DNA of 64,000 bases from Sipunculus nudus (taxonomy: Eukaryota; Annelida; Sipuncula; Golfingiida; Sipunculidae). Shown in pieces: positions 1 to 9,558 of this stretch (position 1 is the stretch's first letter; each line of letters begins with the position of its first letter). The stretch spans positions 19,641,601 to 19,705,600 of the forward strand of contig CM049319.1 in NCBI GenBank assembly GCA_026874595.1, read 5' to 3'. The notes below the pieces were generated by a model. That model was not told the DNA's origin and made no database searches. It saw only the letters and a list, made by a program, of their open reading frames with translations. A program made the translations under genes and the position numbers.

Positions 1-97
1 GCTACAAAAACAATATTTAAATTTTTACTCAAAGGTGAATACCCTGAGGTATTACAGTATTTAATTAGACTATTAGAAACAAACATAAGGAGCTCAC

Positions 98-190
98 CGA
101 TCTCTCCTCTGATGGGCCATCATCGCTGGGCCTGGCTGTAATCACTGCATCATAAAGGTCGTCATTGTCTGCCGGCCTGAAGTCTCCATC
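98..190 (-). CDS. CPSF6: CPSF6 (CFIm68) exon 2
   Basis: This is an internal coding exon of cleavage and polyadenylation specificity factor subunit 6, the large subunit of nuclear cleavage factor Im, which binds UGUA-directed CFIm25 and guides poly(A)-site choice. On the minus strand an acceptor (TATTATAG) precedes GATGGAGAC, and the exon ends GATCG before a consensus donor GTGAGC. The 93 nt read as 31 open codons in phase 0 containing DNDDLYDAVITA, which matches the acidic DLYDDV(I/L)TA segment that precedes the RRM in CPSF6/CPSF7. It joins in frame to the exon at 6789-6845. The RRM, proline-rich and RS-like regions would lie in exons beyond position 1. CPSF7 is the alternative in vertebrates; invertebrates usually have a single CPSF6-like gene. 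Family assignment is from remembered N-termini, not an alignment. Confidence 0.82.
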
Positions 191-734
191 CTATAATACA
201 TGAGACACACATAAAGCTTCATCACAGGTGAAAACAGGTGTCCACATTATTTTCCAACCCAAAGTCTGAAATCCCTTTTCCCTCTGGTAAGCAGGGCCTT
301 CAGGCAAAAATATCCATCAGCAAAACTACTAGCACCATTTTTTTTTCAGGATTTCAAAATTCTTTTTCATGCATAAGATTACCAAAATGATGCAGCCAGT
401 TTAATGCAGATGACATCCTGAAACATTGTATGAAACTCCTTGTCATTGTATATATATATATATATAGATGTAAAAGAAATAGGAAATAAACAAGAGGTAT
501 ATGGCTCAACAAGTGACCCATGGGTCATGACACTCAGCTGACTATAGGAAGATATTCACAAAAGGAATTTTATCATGTGAATGCTAAATTGGGCTTCAGA
601 TATGATCTTGACTTTGACCTTGTGAAAAACTGACAATAAAGTTGACAGAGTTGTACCTGTAGTGATATTATATGTGAAGACTAAATCCAATAATGACTGG
701 TTGTATGCATATTGTACAGGAGAAGAATAAGATC

Positions 735-1310
735 AATGCATCAGTTATTCAGATATACTGGAGCTTTTGTATCACATTTTAAAAAATTCTGGGGGGGTAT
801 TTTCAAGCCTTAAAGCTTGGACAATTTGAGTCACAGTTAGGTTTCCTAGAAGATTTCTTATGGACCTCCATAAGTATACCGCTAGAAGATTCTAGGCCAA
901 ACGGATACATATGTACCCTGTGTGACCGACTGGTGAAACACAAGCCTGTAGTTCACAAAATATACGTCACCATGGCCTAATTTCAGGTTTCAAGGACCTC
1001 CCTGGATGTACACTCAGAAGTTTCTAGGTCTAACAGTTACAATTTCTGCCCTCTCAACAGACGTACTGCTTCATCTGAAGGTCTCAAAATTATGGAAAAA
1101 TGCAGAAAATTAAAAAAAAAAACATGTGACAACACCAGTCTTCAGGAAATGATGAAACACTCAGTGAACAATATGCAAGGAAAGAATCATGGCAATCAGT
1201 GTATTAGGTATCAGGCATTCATATACTGGAGCTTTTGTTTCAACTTTTTATAAATCTTGGGGGTATTTTAAAACCTTAACTGTTAATCTCATGAATGAAG
1301 GCCATTAAGT
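735..1310 (+). repeat. degenerate copy of the 340-bp array repeat
   Basis: The segment shares ordered phrases with the array at 16.9-18.6 kb: TGCATCAGTTATT, GGAGCTTTTGTAT, AGAAGATTCTAGG, AAGGTCTCAAAAT and ACACCAGTCTTCAGGAAA. It has the same strand and the same order, about one and a half units. No coding potential is seen. Confidence 0.6.
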
Positions 1311-1462
1311 TGGTCCCACTGTGAATATATATATATATGACCTGACATAATAATTACTCATGATCCCAGACACCTGTCACACGAAGCACACCCACTCGTA
1401 CATCCAGGTGTCACAGGACCCCGGTCACACTAGTGTACTGAACTGTGACTAGTCACGTAGGG

Positions 1463-4017
1463 TAGTGTTCGAAATACTTTATATTGGCAAGGTGCACCTG
1501 TGCACCTAAGCTTTTACAACTGGGTGCACAAAACTATTTTAAGGTGCACTAATATATCTATGCAATAATAGGTTCCAAATTATATGCTTATTCTTATGAA
1601 CTATTAAAAAGGTTCAAATTTAGTTAAACATCTGTAGGTTTCAATCAGGCTTGAAGTTGAACTATGCCAGTTTTAACAACATGAGAAATGATAAGGTTCA
1701 TAATTTCATGCACATGCCACAGCATATTACAAAGACTGTAAAGCTGATTCATTCTTTAATTGGTCATAACAAATTTTCACCAACACAATAGAATGTATAT
1801 TTGTACTTGTGTAGTTGTGTAAAGAAAAATCTGAACACTCAACTGATACAATTCTTTAATTGGTCATACCAAATTTTCACCACCATGCATATGGGAAGAA
1901 TATAATATATTTGTACTTGTGTAGCTGTGTAAATAAAAAAAGCTCAACTGATACAATTCTTTAAATGGTCATACCAAATATTCACCAGCATGGGAATAAT
2001 ATAATATATTTTTTACTTGTGTAGTTGTGTAAATAAAAAGCGGCACTGATACAATTCTTACTTGGTCATACAAAATCTCACTAGCATTGGAATAATATAT
2101 ATTTGTACTGGTGTTGCTGTGTAAATAAAAAAGCTGAAATGTATTGGGTCATCAACCTTAGTCTTTTTATCACTCATAAAATCAGTCTCTGCCTCCTTAG
2201 CGCCAGATATATCTTAAGCTTCACTATTGTCACGGCCACATGTCCCGGACAAGGTCAGCTACTGAGCCTGAGGTTGCATTTGTGGCCCATCTGTAAAGTT
2301 TGAATAAAAAAATCAAACTTTTTTGTTTGTATCCTCAGAATAAAGATATCACAAAAGTACTCAGGCTAACATAAAACATACATTTTATCATTAATATATC
2401 AACATAGTTTAAATCTAAATCCAAGTTTCAAGACCTGGAAACATTTGAAGCCATCAGTTAGAAATCAGTCCAGAAAGCAAGATTTAAATACATTTCTAAA
2501 AACAAACAACAGATAATTTACAACATACATTATGCAGTACAAATTAATAATATTTTCATCTGAGAGGTTTAATCACTTAAAAAGCAATCATTCAATATCA
2601 AGAGAAATGCTTTTTTAATTAATATGCGAGTTTATATTTTATTCAGTCCGTTTGAGCGGCAAATGTTGGGGCAACGTCCACCTGACCATGCATGTGCTTA
2701 TTCTTTTTGTTTATGTTTTGTCAGCCGTAATGTGACTGCAACTGACACATTCAAATCGCTGAGATCTGTCAGTACGCTTCAGCACTGAAATTCCAGAAAT
2801 CTAACAAAATGTTATGCATATTTGATACTGATGTATAATATCATACCCAAAAACGCATAAATTACTTAAATGTCCGATGTTTTAGTTTTACAAAGCCTGG
2901 TGCAGCTGGCATCAGCAGAGCAAAGTGACCACTGACACATGACGGCCCGTCCCCACGGCATGAATAACAGCAAACAAAAAGAAAACACCATACTGCAAGA
3001 CATTATAAGTGACCCATTCTCATTCTTGGAGTAATAACGTACGTCCATGACAAAATATGTGCTTAATTACGGCCTTAGTTTCCTGTAGAAAGATTTTTTC
3101 TTCATGATTTCGGGGGTTATGTCTTGATGGTCATTTAAATTTCAAGGAGTGACACTGACCCCATCAAGCGGCCCCCTATGGTTGGGTCTGATAAACCATC
3201 CCTTTGTATGAGATGAAATATGTTTAACAATTTTATTAATTAAGAAAAAGCATCATACTTTAACAACAGCTAAAAATGTTGACTTTTTTTTTTTTTTCAT
3301 GTGGGAGACGTCAACAGGTCAACTAACCACACACCTCTCTAAAACGTATCCTTAATTTGCATGAGATCACGTGGACTTAGGTTGCTTATGAATATTTAAA
3401 GAAAATCTTATTCGCATAAAATCACTTGGAATCTAACTTGTCTGATTGGCGGAAACTTTAGAGTCAAAATTCAAAAAACTTTTCAAGAAATTACTGGCAT
3501 TGTTTGAAATTGATGAAAAACAATTAACTGAACTAAAATGCTTGAAGAATTCTTTATCTATTAATCAGGAGTCTACTCACCTTTCCCTGTCTTGGTTTTT
3601 TTTTCAGCCATTGCTGCATAAAACTTGCGCACCCCGGCCGATTATCGCAGTCGCTTCTTTTTTTGGCCAACATGGCTACCGGCCGCCACGCTCGTGGATA
3701 AGCGACACTCGGAAATCATTTGACAAAGTCGGAATTTAAATTTATGACAAAGATTAGACCAACAACCAATCATATTGTTCAAAAGAAAACCCTGACCAAT
3801 TTGCGTTTCTAGTGATTTAATGTTGACGTTGTTTCGTGTTTACAAATTACGATGTCTGATCAGACGTGCACGTGTCTAACATTTTGTATTAGACACGTCG
3901 ATCCCGGCGCTAGGCTAGACCTTAGGTGCACCCGTGCACCTTGCCTTGCAACAGTGGGTGCACAAAAATTATTTTGGGTGCATTTGTGCACCTAGGCACC
4001 CGGTATTTCGAACACTG
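1463..4017. mobile_element. hAT-like element with AGTGTTCGAAATAC terminal inverted repeats
   Basis: The left end reads TAGTGTTCGAAATAC and the right end is the reverse complement of CAGTGTTCGAAATAC. Both ends also carry clustered GGTGCAC/GTGCACC motifs (GGTGCACCTGTGCACC on the left, several GTGCACC on the right) arranged as inverted subterminal repeats. The CAGTG-type tip is typical of hAT elements. A clean 8-bp target duplication is not visible (flanks acgtaggg and taaggggg). The interior has no transposase-like ORF, so the copy is non-autonomous or decayed. A tandem set of about 115 bp units around AATTCTTTAATTGGTCATACCAAATTTTCACC lies at about 1750-2110; I describe it without claiming function. 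Confidence 0.6.
1745..2115 (+). repeat. short tandem repeat of about 115 bp, four units
   Basis: Four degenerate units each contain ATTCTT-AATTGGTCAT, a TTTTCACC-like phrase, ATATTTGTACTTGTGTAG and GTGTAAATAAAAA. They start near 1750, 1850, 1955 and 2050. They lie inside the hAT-like element and appear non-coding. Confidence 0.6.
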
Positions 4018-4529
4018 TAAGGGGGTAACAAGAAGGGGCCTTCTACCTGTTCTCCCCCCCCTTCGAAGGGCTCTTCTTCTTATGACCTGCCCCCCTACCC
4101 CAAGGAAGGACAGTATTTAAATTTACCTCTGCATGTGAAGTTTTTACTCTTCTGAAGTAAGGAATTACTTATCTGATGAACATCCACACTTTCACAGCAA
4201 TACACCACTTTGTGGACACAATTAAATGTACACTTTAATAATCATTGTAACCCTGGTGGTACAATACAAAATCTAAAATGTAGCATAACCTAGAATAAGA
4301 ATGAATCAAATACAGAAAATAATAACATTCATCTAGTTTATGCACCATTGGGGGGGGGGGGGAGTGCAGGGCAGAGGGGAAGCCTGCTGGTAGTGGCCAA
4401 GCTGAGCGAAGGCAAGCTGCCTGGGGTGGGTTACATAATGCAAGTGAAGGCTGTACTACCAGGTGGGCTAGATGTAAACAACACTTGACATGGTGTATGA
4501 AAACATGAATAAAAGCTATTCTTTCCAAT

Positions 4530-6122
4530 CAATTTCTTTGAAATTTCAGATTTTAAAAGATTAAATCCTTATGTATATATGCTGTGAAAATTTAATCAAC
4601 AGTGTCAAAGATGGACAAAATTTAAGGTATTGATTTTTTATTTATGCTAATAACTTGAAACATTTGCAAAATTCAGATCTAATTTTGGGTAAACAATTGA
4701 ATCTTGATTAAATAAAGTTATATTCCTGAAAAAAGGCTCTAGGTTCAGCGATTCTCATGTTAGGTGAGTAAATATATTTCCTGATTTTTTTAAAATTGCA
4801 TTATATTTTGGCCCATAACTTCAAAATAATACCGAATACTGACCTAATTTTTGGAATGTTCATAGAAAATGTATGAAAGAATGTGAATAATAAATATGAT
4901 CAAAAACAGACCAGTGGTTTTGATATTAGGCAGCCTTGAACTGTAACAATGGCTTTTTTTATGGAAAACGGAGGTTTTTCCTTAATATCTCGAAGGAACG
5001 AAGTCCTAATGACCCAATTTTCGGTATGGTAGGAGATTTTGGGGACATCTAAAATTATGCAAACAGCCTGGGGAGCATAGAGATGTGCACTGAATGACCT
5101 ACAGTCATCAAAGTGGTCTGCTTGACAATGCAAGGGAATACAACAAGAGCCTCCAAAAAATTCAATAACCAGCCTAATTTTGCAGCTTTTATTTTCAAAT
5201 TTCAGATTTTAACAGATTAAATCCTTATGTGTTAATGCTGTGAAAATTAAATCCACAGTACTTACAGGAAAAAAATGTGCCGTGGCCAAAGTTGGACAAA
5301 ATATAAGGTACCAATTTTATATTTTTGCCAATAATTAATAAAATTTAACAGATTTTGATCTAATTTTTGGTAAACAATTAAATTTTGATTAATTAAAGTT
5401 GTATTACTGAAAAAAGTCCCTAATTTTGCAGCTTTTATTTTCAAATTTCAGATTTTACCAAATTTTTCATCCTTATGTGTAAATGCTGTGAAAATTAAAT
5501 CCACAGTACTTACAGGAAAAAAACGTGCCTTGGCCAAAGTGGGACAAAATATAAGGTACCAATTTTATATTTTTGCCAATAATTAATAAAATTTAACAGA
5601 TTTTGATCTAATTTTTGGTAAACAATTAAATTTTGATTAATTAAAGTTGTATAAAAGTCTGAAAAAAGTCCCTACCTTTAACACTTTTGTTATTAAGTGA
5701 CCAAATATCTTCCTGATTTTTTTACAAAGTCCATTATGTTTGGGCCCATAACTTTTTTCAATTAAATAATACTTACTTAATTTCTGGCATGTACATAGGA
5801 ACTATATAGAGGAATATTTTTGGTAAATATGAAAAAAAAAAACCAGATGAGTGGTTTTTATATTAAGCAGATTTATTAAGAAGAAAATAGATTTCTAATA
5901 TAAAAAATGAGGTTTTTCCTTAATATCTCGAAGGAACAAGGTCCTATTGACCCAATTTTCGGCATGGTAGGAGATTTTGGGGACATCTAATTGTATGCCT
6001 AATTTCAAATTCTTAGGTCCAATGGTTTCAAAACGTGCCAGTTTTACGGACGGATATCTGGACAGACGGACAATGGACCACGACTATAGCTCAGATGACT
6101 TATAATCAGCTGAGCTAATAAT
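4530..6122 (+). repeat. nested tandem array capped by a GACGG tract and an AGCTCAG hairpin
   Basis: A unit of about 246 bp starting CTAATTTTGCAGC occurs at 5174 and again at 5420, with an older copy from about 4540. A longer module containing CTTAATATCTCGAAGGAAC and TTGGGGACATCTAA recurs at about 4980-5055 and 5922-5990. The array ends in a GGACGGATATCTGGACAGACGGAC tract followed by a stem-loop made of AGCTCAG and CTGAGCT (6094-6116). The same type of cap occurs at 18590-18680 and, inverted, at 61069-61130. The ORFs here are short and random. Confidence 0.7.
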
Positions 6123-6788
6123 TAATAGACGTGCCAGGCAAAGTCCTGCCTGACGTATCCTGTCTCCTGACAGTCATTTCCCTTTGGTGACAAATCAACT
6201 GTGGTGACGAAACGACAGGTTCACCGTTCCCGCAACAAACTTTCCTGCTTAACATAACAAATGTACATTTTTGAGTCATCAGTACACAGTACTGTACTTC
6301 AACTGAAAGTAAAATGCATCTTTTTACTTGTCAGAACTTTTTACAACCGGCCAATGGAGAGACTAGAGGATCACTCACACACTGTCTTGACGAGGTTACA
6401 GGTGTATACTGACGGACGATATGATGTTTAGGATTCATGTAATGGAGAAGCAGGACTATAGGAGGCGGATAAAAATAGGTGGCAAAATTAAGATAATAGC
6501 AACTGGACATAAAAACGTTTTCCGTTCAAAAAAGTGTTGTGCCTCAGGGAGTGGTGTGAGTTTTGCTTCAGTCGTGCCTGGCCAATTATTTAGTTTATAA
6601 AACAAACATGCATCGTTCACACTCCCATGCACACTCACTGCAACTTGTGCAAGTGTAAATTGGGCGATTAAACCATTCCTCGTTTCCACATTTATAAAGC
6701 GTTCTTTCATTATTCCTCCTTGCGCCATTTGCATAAAGGTTCATACATTCTTCTGCACGTTTGCTTTAAAGGAATCAACATATCATAC

Positions 6789-6845
6789 CTGCCCAAAGTT
6801 GTCCTGAATGTCGTTATACAGATCTATGTCCACGCTGTCCGCCAT
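6789..6845 (-). CDS. CPSF6: CPSF6 exon 1, coding part with start codon
   Basis: This first coding exon reads MADSVDIDLYNDIQDNFGQ (19 codons) from an ATG at 6845-6843 and ends CAG before a donor GTATGA, phase 0. The MAD-x-VDIDLY start and the exon end after FGQ match the CPSF6 family, where vertebrate exon 1 also ends after a FNQ motif. The start codon has a favourable context (CACACAATGGCG, A at -3 and G at +4). The 5' UTR continues upstream on the minus strand from 6846, through a stretch beginning near 6885. Intron 1 (191-6788) is 6.6 kb and holds transposable elements. The protein acts in the nucleus as part of the CFIm complex with NUDT21. Confidence 0.85.
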
Positions 6846-7010
6846 TGTGTGGTTTCCTTTGCTTATTGAACCTGGTACCCCACACGTTCACTTCCGGTTA
6901 TAAAATGGATTCATAGAAATCTACATCGGAAGATTATTCACCAAAAAACGCACAAATAGTTGGAAAGATTTCACGAATTTGTATTTAAAAATTGCAAATA
7001 AAAGACTGAA
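6846..7010 (-). promoter_or_regulatory. CPSF6 5' UTR and proximal upstream region
   Basis: The sequence immediately upstream of the CPSF6 ATG on the minus strand must contain the 5' UTR and core promoter. I see no TATA box at a convincing distance and cannot fix the transcription start. Position by inference only. Confidence 0.4.
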
Positions 7011-7084
7011 GCAATGCCTTTAGAAGTAAATGTGAATTCGTTATTTTTTATTAAAATTTACACACAAGGAATGAGGTTGCATCC

Positions 7085-7270
7085 AGATATCCGGGCACTT
7101 CATCCTGTACGAATTAGGTCGATTTCGGCCGCCGACGATATCGGCCGCCGGCGGGCAACCATTGCGGCCGCAAACCCCAACGATGCCACTGCTGGGCCCT
7201 GACTCTGGCAAGTCAACTATATCGGCCGCGACATGGGCGGCGGGGCACTAATCCGGCCGCCGTGCTTCCT
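7085..7270 (+). repeat. GC-rich dispersed repeat built on TCGGCCGC motifs, copy 1
   Basis: An island of GC in AT-rich sequence carries repeated ATTTCGGCCGCC / ATATCGGCCGC motifs separated by about 20-60 bp, with phrases such as GGGCAACCATT, CCCCAACGATG and GGGCGGCGGGGCAC. A second copy in the opposite orientation lies at 15955-16150. It may be a SINE or the end of a larger element; I cannot assign a family. Confidence 0.65.
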
Positions 7271-7348
7271 CATTTCCAAAAAACACGGTCACATCATAAT
7301 TAGAACTAGCTTATTCAACCGGAAATATGATGGCCTTAATAAAAATAT

Positions 7349-7532
7349 ATATTTATTCAAAATAGGATTAGTCATATTCATAAGAAACATGCGTAAGCAA
7401 AAATCTCGAATTACAACATACGTACTTACATTGAATAATATAGAACATTACTTTGTCCTGTAACTTCGTTAACAAATGTATATGAAAGGATAGCAAACCA
7501 GGTTTCAATTGTCGTGACGTATTTTAAGCAAA
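7349..7532 (+). repeat. 184-bp direct repeat, left copy
   Basis: The block beginning ATATTTATTCAAAAT and ending GACGTATTTTAAGCAAA is repeated almost identically at 16691-16874 in the same orientation, with only a few substitutions. The two copies lie 9.3 kb apart on either side of the LINE. Function unknown. Confidence 0.8.
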
Positions 7533-7589
7533 TCGTCGCAAGTTTTATTAACAGGCACTACAAAAAATAAATTATTAATCTCTCTCTCT

Positions 7590-7590
7590 C

Positions 7591-7638
<48 letters not shown>

Positions 7639-7671
7639 TGCAGTCGTGATCCAGATTCATCACATACCCTA

Positions 7672-7729
<58 letters not shown>

Positions 7730-7745
7730 TATATATATAAATATA
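7590..7745. repeat. (TA)n microsatellites
   Basis: Two long (TA)n runs are separated by a short unique stretch (GACATGCAGTCGTGATCCAG), followed by a short (GT)n run near 7770. Confidence 0.95.
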
Positions 7746-8281
7746 CTTTCTCAATATATAGAGTTATATGTGTGTGTGTGTGTTTGTGTATATAATTGCT
7801 GTATTTTTAATGACGTGTTTACCGATGTATTAGTATATAAATATGTTTTATATATCCTCTGATATATACAATTAATTAAGTTTGCTCATCATACAGTCAT
7901 GTTATAATTTTTTTACTTTTCACTCCAATCCTAATGTTTAAATGGTATATATTGATCATAATATATATCATGAATATATTGTATGTTAATCAGTCAATCA
8001 ATACATTTAAACTTCACTTACTTGCTCGGCGATAATTGTTGCTGTGAATACATGGCCAGTTTCAAGAGCACTCGCCTCTGAAAAGCCGGTGGCCATCGCG
8101 CTGTGCCGTTTTCCTGCTCATTCAGTTTGTACTCAACTGTTATATAGTTGGAGTAGTAGGTGAGTAGCGTGAGTAGTAATTAATGGAGGTAGAGGTGCAG
8201 GTGTGATAAACCATAGAACCCCTGCATCTATATAATCTTGACCAACATGACTGTCCGTCATTCCGTGAGTCAGTGCGTGGT

Positions 8282-8296
8282 GATCCACAATGCGAT
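8282..8296 (+). repeat. left target-site duplication of the LINE
   Basis: GATCCACAATGCGAT here is repeated exactly at 15480-15494 directly after the A-rich tail. It defines the insertion as target-primed retrotransposition of a complete or near-complete element. Confidence 0.92.
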
Positions 8297-8320
8297 ACTT
8301 ACCTGGCACGGGGGACACCG
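8295..8320 (+). other. U1-snRNA-like 5' tip of the LINE
   Basis: The element begins (AT)ACTTACCTGGCACGGGGG. From memory, the 5' end of metazoan U1 snRNA is AUACUUACCUGGCA followed by a G-rich stretch. The match is 14 contiguous bases beginning at the U1 cap position and then continues weakly to ACACC. The initial AT may belong to the target duplication. Read on the minus strand the same bases are a perfect 5' splice site (CAGGTAAGT). Confidence 0.55.
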
Positions 8321-8370
8321 GTTGAACTTCAACCTGACCCCACCGAGTAGGTGTTCTCATCGCTTCGACG

Positions 8371-9558
8371 ATGCCTCCTCCACCTACTGACCTTGGGATG
8401 GGGGGACAACTCGTCCCCCTCCGTGGGCTAGTAACATTCACCATGCAAGTGTGTCGTGTATTTGCAATCATCGTTTCAACTCAGATCAATTCCGCGATGA
8501 AAGAGTTAGCGGACTTCTATGGTGACAGTTTGCGTGCGGCTCATACGTTGTCGGCGACGAGTTTCCAACTGGTTTTCACTAGCCATGCAATGGCAGAGGT
8601 GGTAGCCATGGATGGGGTAAATTGTCTCGGTATGGCTCTTGAAACGGCAATGGCGGACTCTAAAAGACCTGTCTGGGTAAACCTGAGGGGTTTACCCTTA
8701 AATGTTCCACAAGATGACGTCAACCAGGCTTTAAGCGACTATGGAAAAGTGTTGAGGGGCTGCAGAAACAAACTCTGGCCAGAGACGCAATTGCCGATGC
8801 TGGATAGAAAAGTGGTAATGGTTATCGGCCGGGATCTTCCCGACCGAATGCAGTTCTTCTGTGGAGGGATACGACATGTAGCTTACGTACGTCATCGAGG
8901 AAAGCTACGGACGTGTTTCCGCTGTAATCAGACAGGACACTTACAGAGAGAATGCCCCGAATTTAACCACGTTACGGAACGGAATGTGTTGGAAAAGTCA
9001 ACAACTGTCCATGCCACTGCAAACGGTACAACGGAGAGTCAGACGCCGACCGCCACTCTGATCGCTGGTGTGTCAGCTGGAGAAGAACAGGCACTCACCG
9101 ATCCGTCCGTAGATGAAAACATACTTACCCCTAACGACTCCGACCCAGACCCCTTCCCGGCGCTCCAGATTGTGGAAATGGATGAGGAAACAGAGTCACC
9201 TGAAAAAGAAACAACAAAGTCAGATTGCCGCAAACGTTTACTTCCGGAATCGCCAAGCGATCTCTCACATATACTTACCGTTTCGAAAAGACCGAATAAA
9301 CCTTCCGTCATGGACCAGCCAGTTCCGCTTTTACGTTCCCCGATGTCGCCGATGACGCCCATCCATTCTTCTACACCAGGCGTCGTTTCCTATCCGTCGT
9401 CCCAGATGCCGCGCAGTGATGCTACTTTTACCTTGCCCGGAACCCAGATGTCTACTTGTGCAAGCCCACGGACTACAGAACCAGATGCTTCTCCTTCTCC
9501 TTCAGATGACCGCCGCCTTACGCCCACGGACCATGAGCCGACCATATCCTGTAGTTAA
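8371..9558 (+). CDS. LINE ORF1 protein (RRM-like region and CCHC zinc knuckle)
   Basis: This 395-residue nucleic-acid-binding ORF1 product of the LINE is open from its ATG. Residues about 100-175 (VWVNLRGLPLNVPQDDV...YGKV) look like the RRM-type fold found in Tx1/L1 ORF1 proteins. A retroviral-type CCHC knuckle CFRCNQTGHLQREC (C-x2-C-x4-H-x4-C) follows near residues 187-200. The C-terminal half is Ser/Pro/Thr-rich and probably disordered. The product would coat LINE RNA as a ribonucleoprotein. ORF2 follows in the same reading frame after a single TAA with no obvious ATG. The first 40 residues are less family-like, and initiation at a later Met is possible. Confidence 0.85.
   Translation: MPPPPTDLGMGGQLVPLRGLVTFTMQVCRVFAIIVSTQINSAMKELADFYGDSLRAAHTLSATSFQLVFTSHAMAEVVAMDGVNCLGMALETAMADSKRPVWVNLRGLPLNVPQDDVNQALSDYGKVLRGCRNKLWPETQLPMLDRKVVMVIGRDLPDRMQFFCGGIRHVAYVRHRGKLRTCFRCNQTGHLQRECPEFNHVTERNVLEKSTTVHATANGTTESQTPTATLIAGVSAGEEQALTDPSVDENILTPNDSDPDPFPALQIVEMDEETESPEKETTKSDCRKRLLPESPSDLSHILTVSKRPNKPSVMDQPVPLLRSPMSPMTPIHSSTPGVVSYPSSQMPRSDATFTLPGTQMSTCASPRTTEPDASPSPSDDRRLTPTDHEPTISCS

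Larger units (their letters stand above)
191..6788 (-). other. CPSF6 intron 1
   Basis: The interval between the two matched splice junctions (donor GTATGA at 6788 and acceptor AG at 192-191, minus strand). It contains a degenerate copy of the 340-bp repeat (735-1310), a 2.5 kb hAT-like element (1463-4017) and a tandem array (4530-6122). The interior short ORFs (for example 3446-3739 plus and 6456-6734 minus) resemble no family I know. Confidence 0.75.

Noticed and set aside
3446-3739. 97-codon ORF starting near TTGGCGGAAACT within CPSF6 intron 1
   Set aside because: No ATG start, no recognisable domain, and it lies inside the hAT-like element.
6456-6734. 92-codon minus-strand ORF just inside CPSF6 intron 1
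   Set aside because: Open but without splice sites or family similarity that I can name. Its position in an intron makes chance the simplest reading.
8133-8723. Minus-strand ORFs overlapping LINE ORF1
   Set aside because: Shadows of the LINE coding strand.
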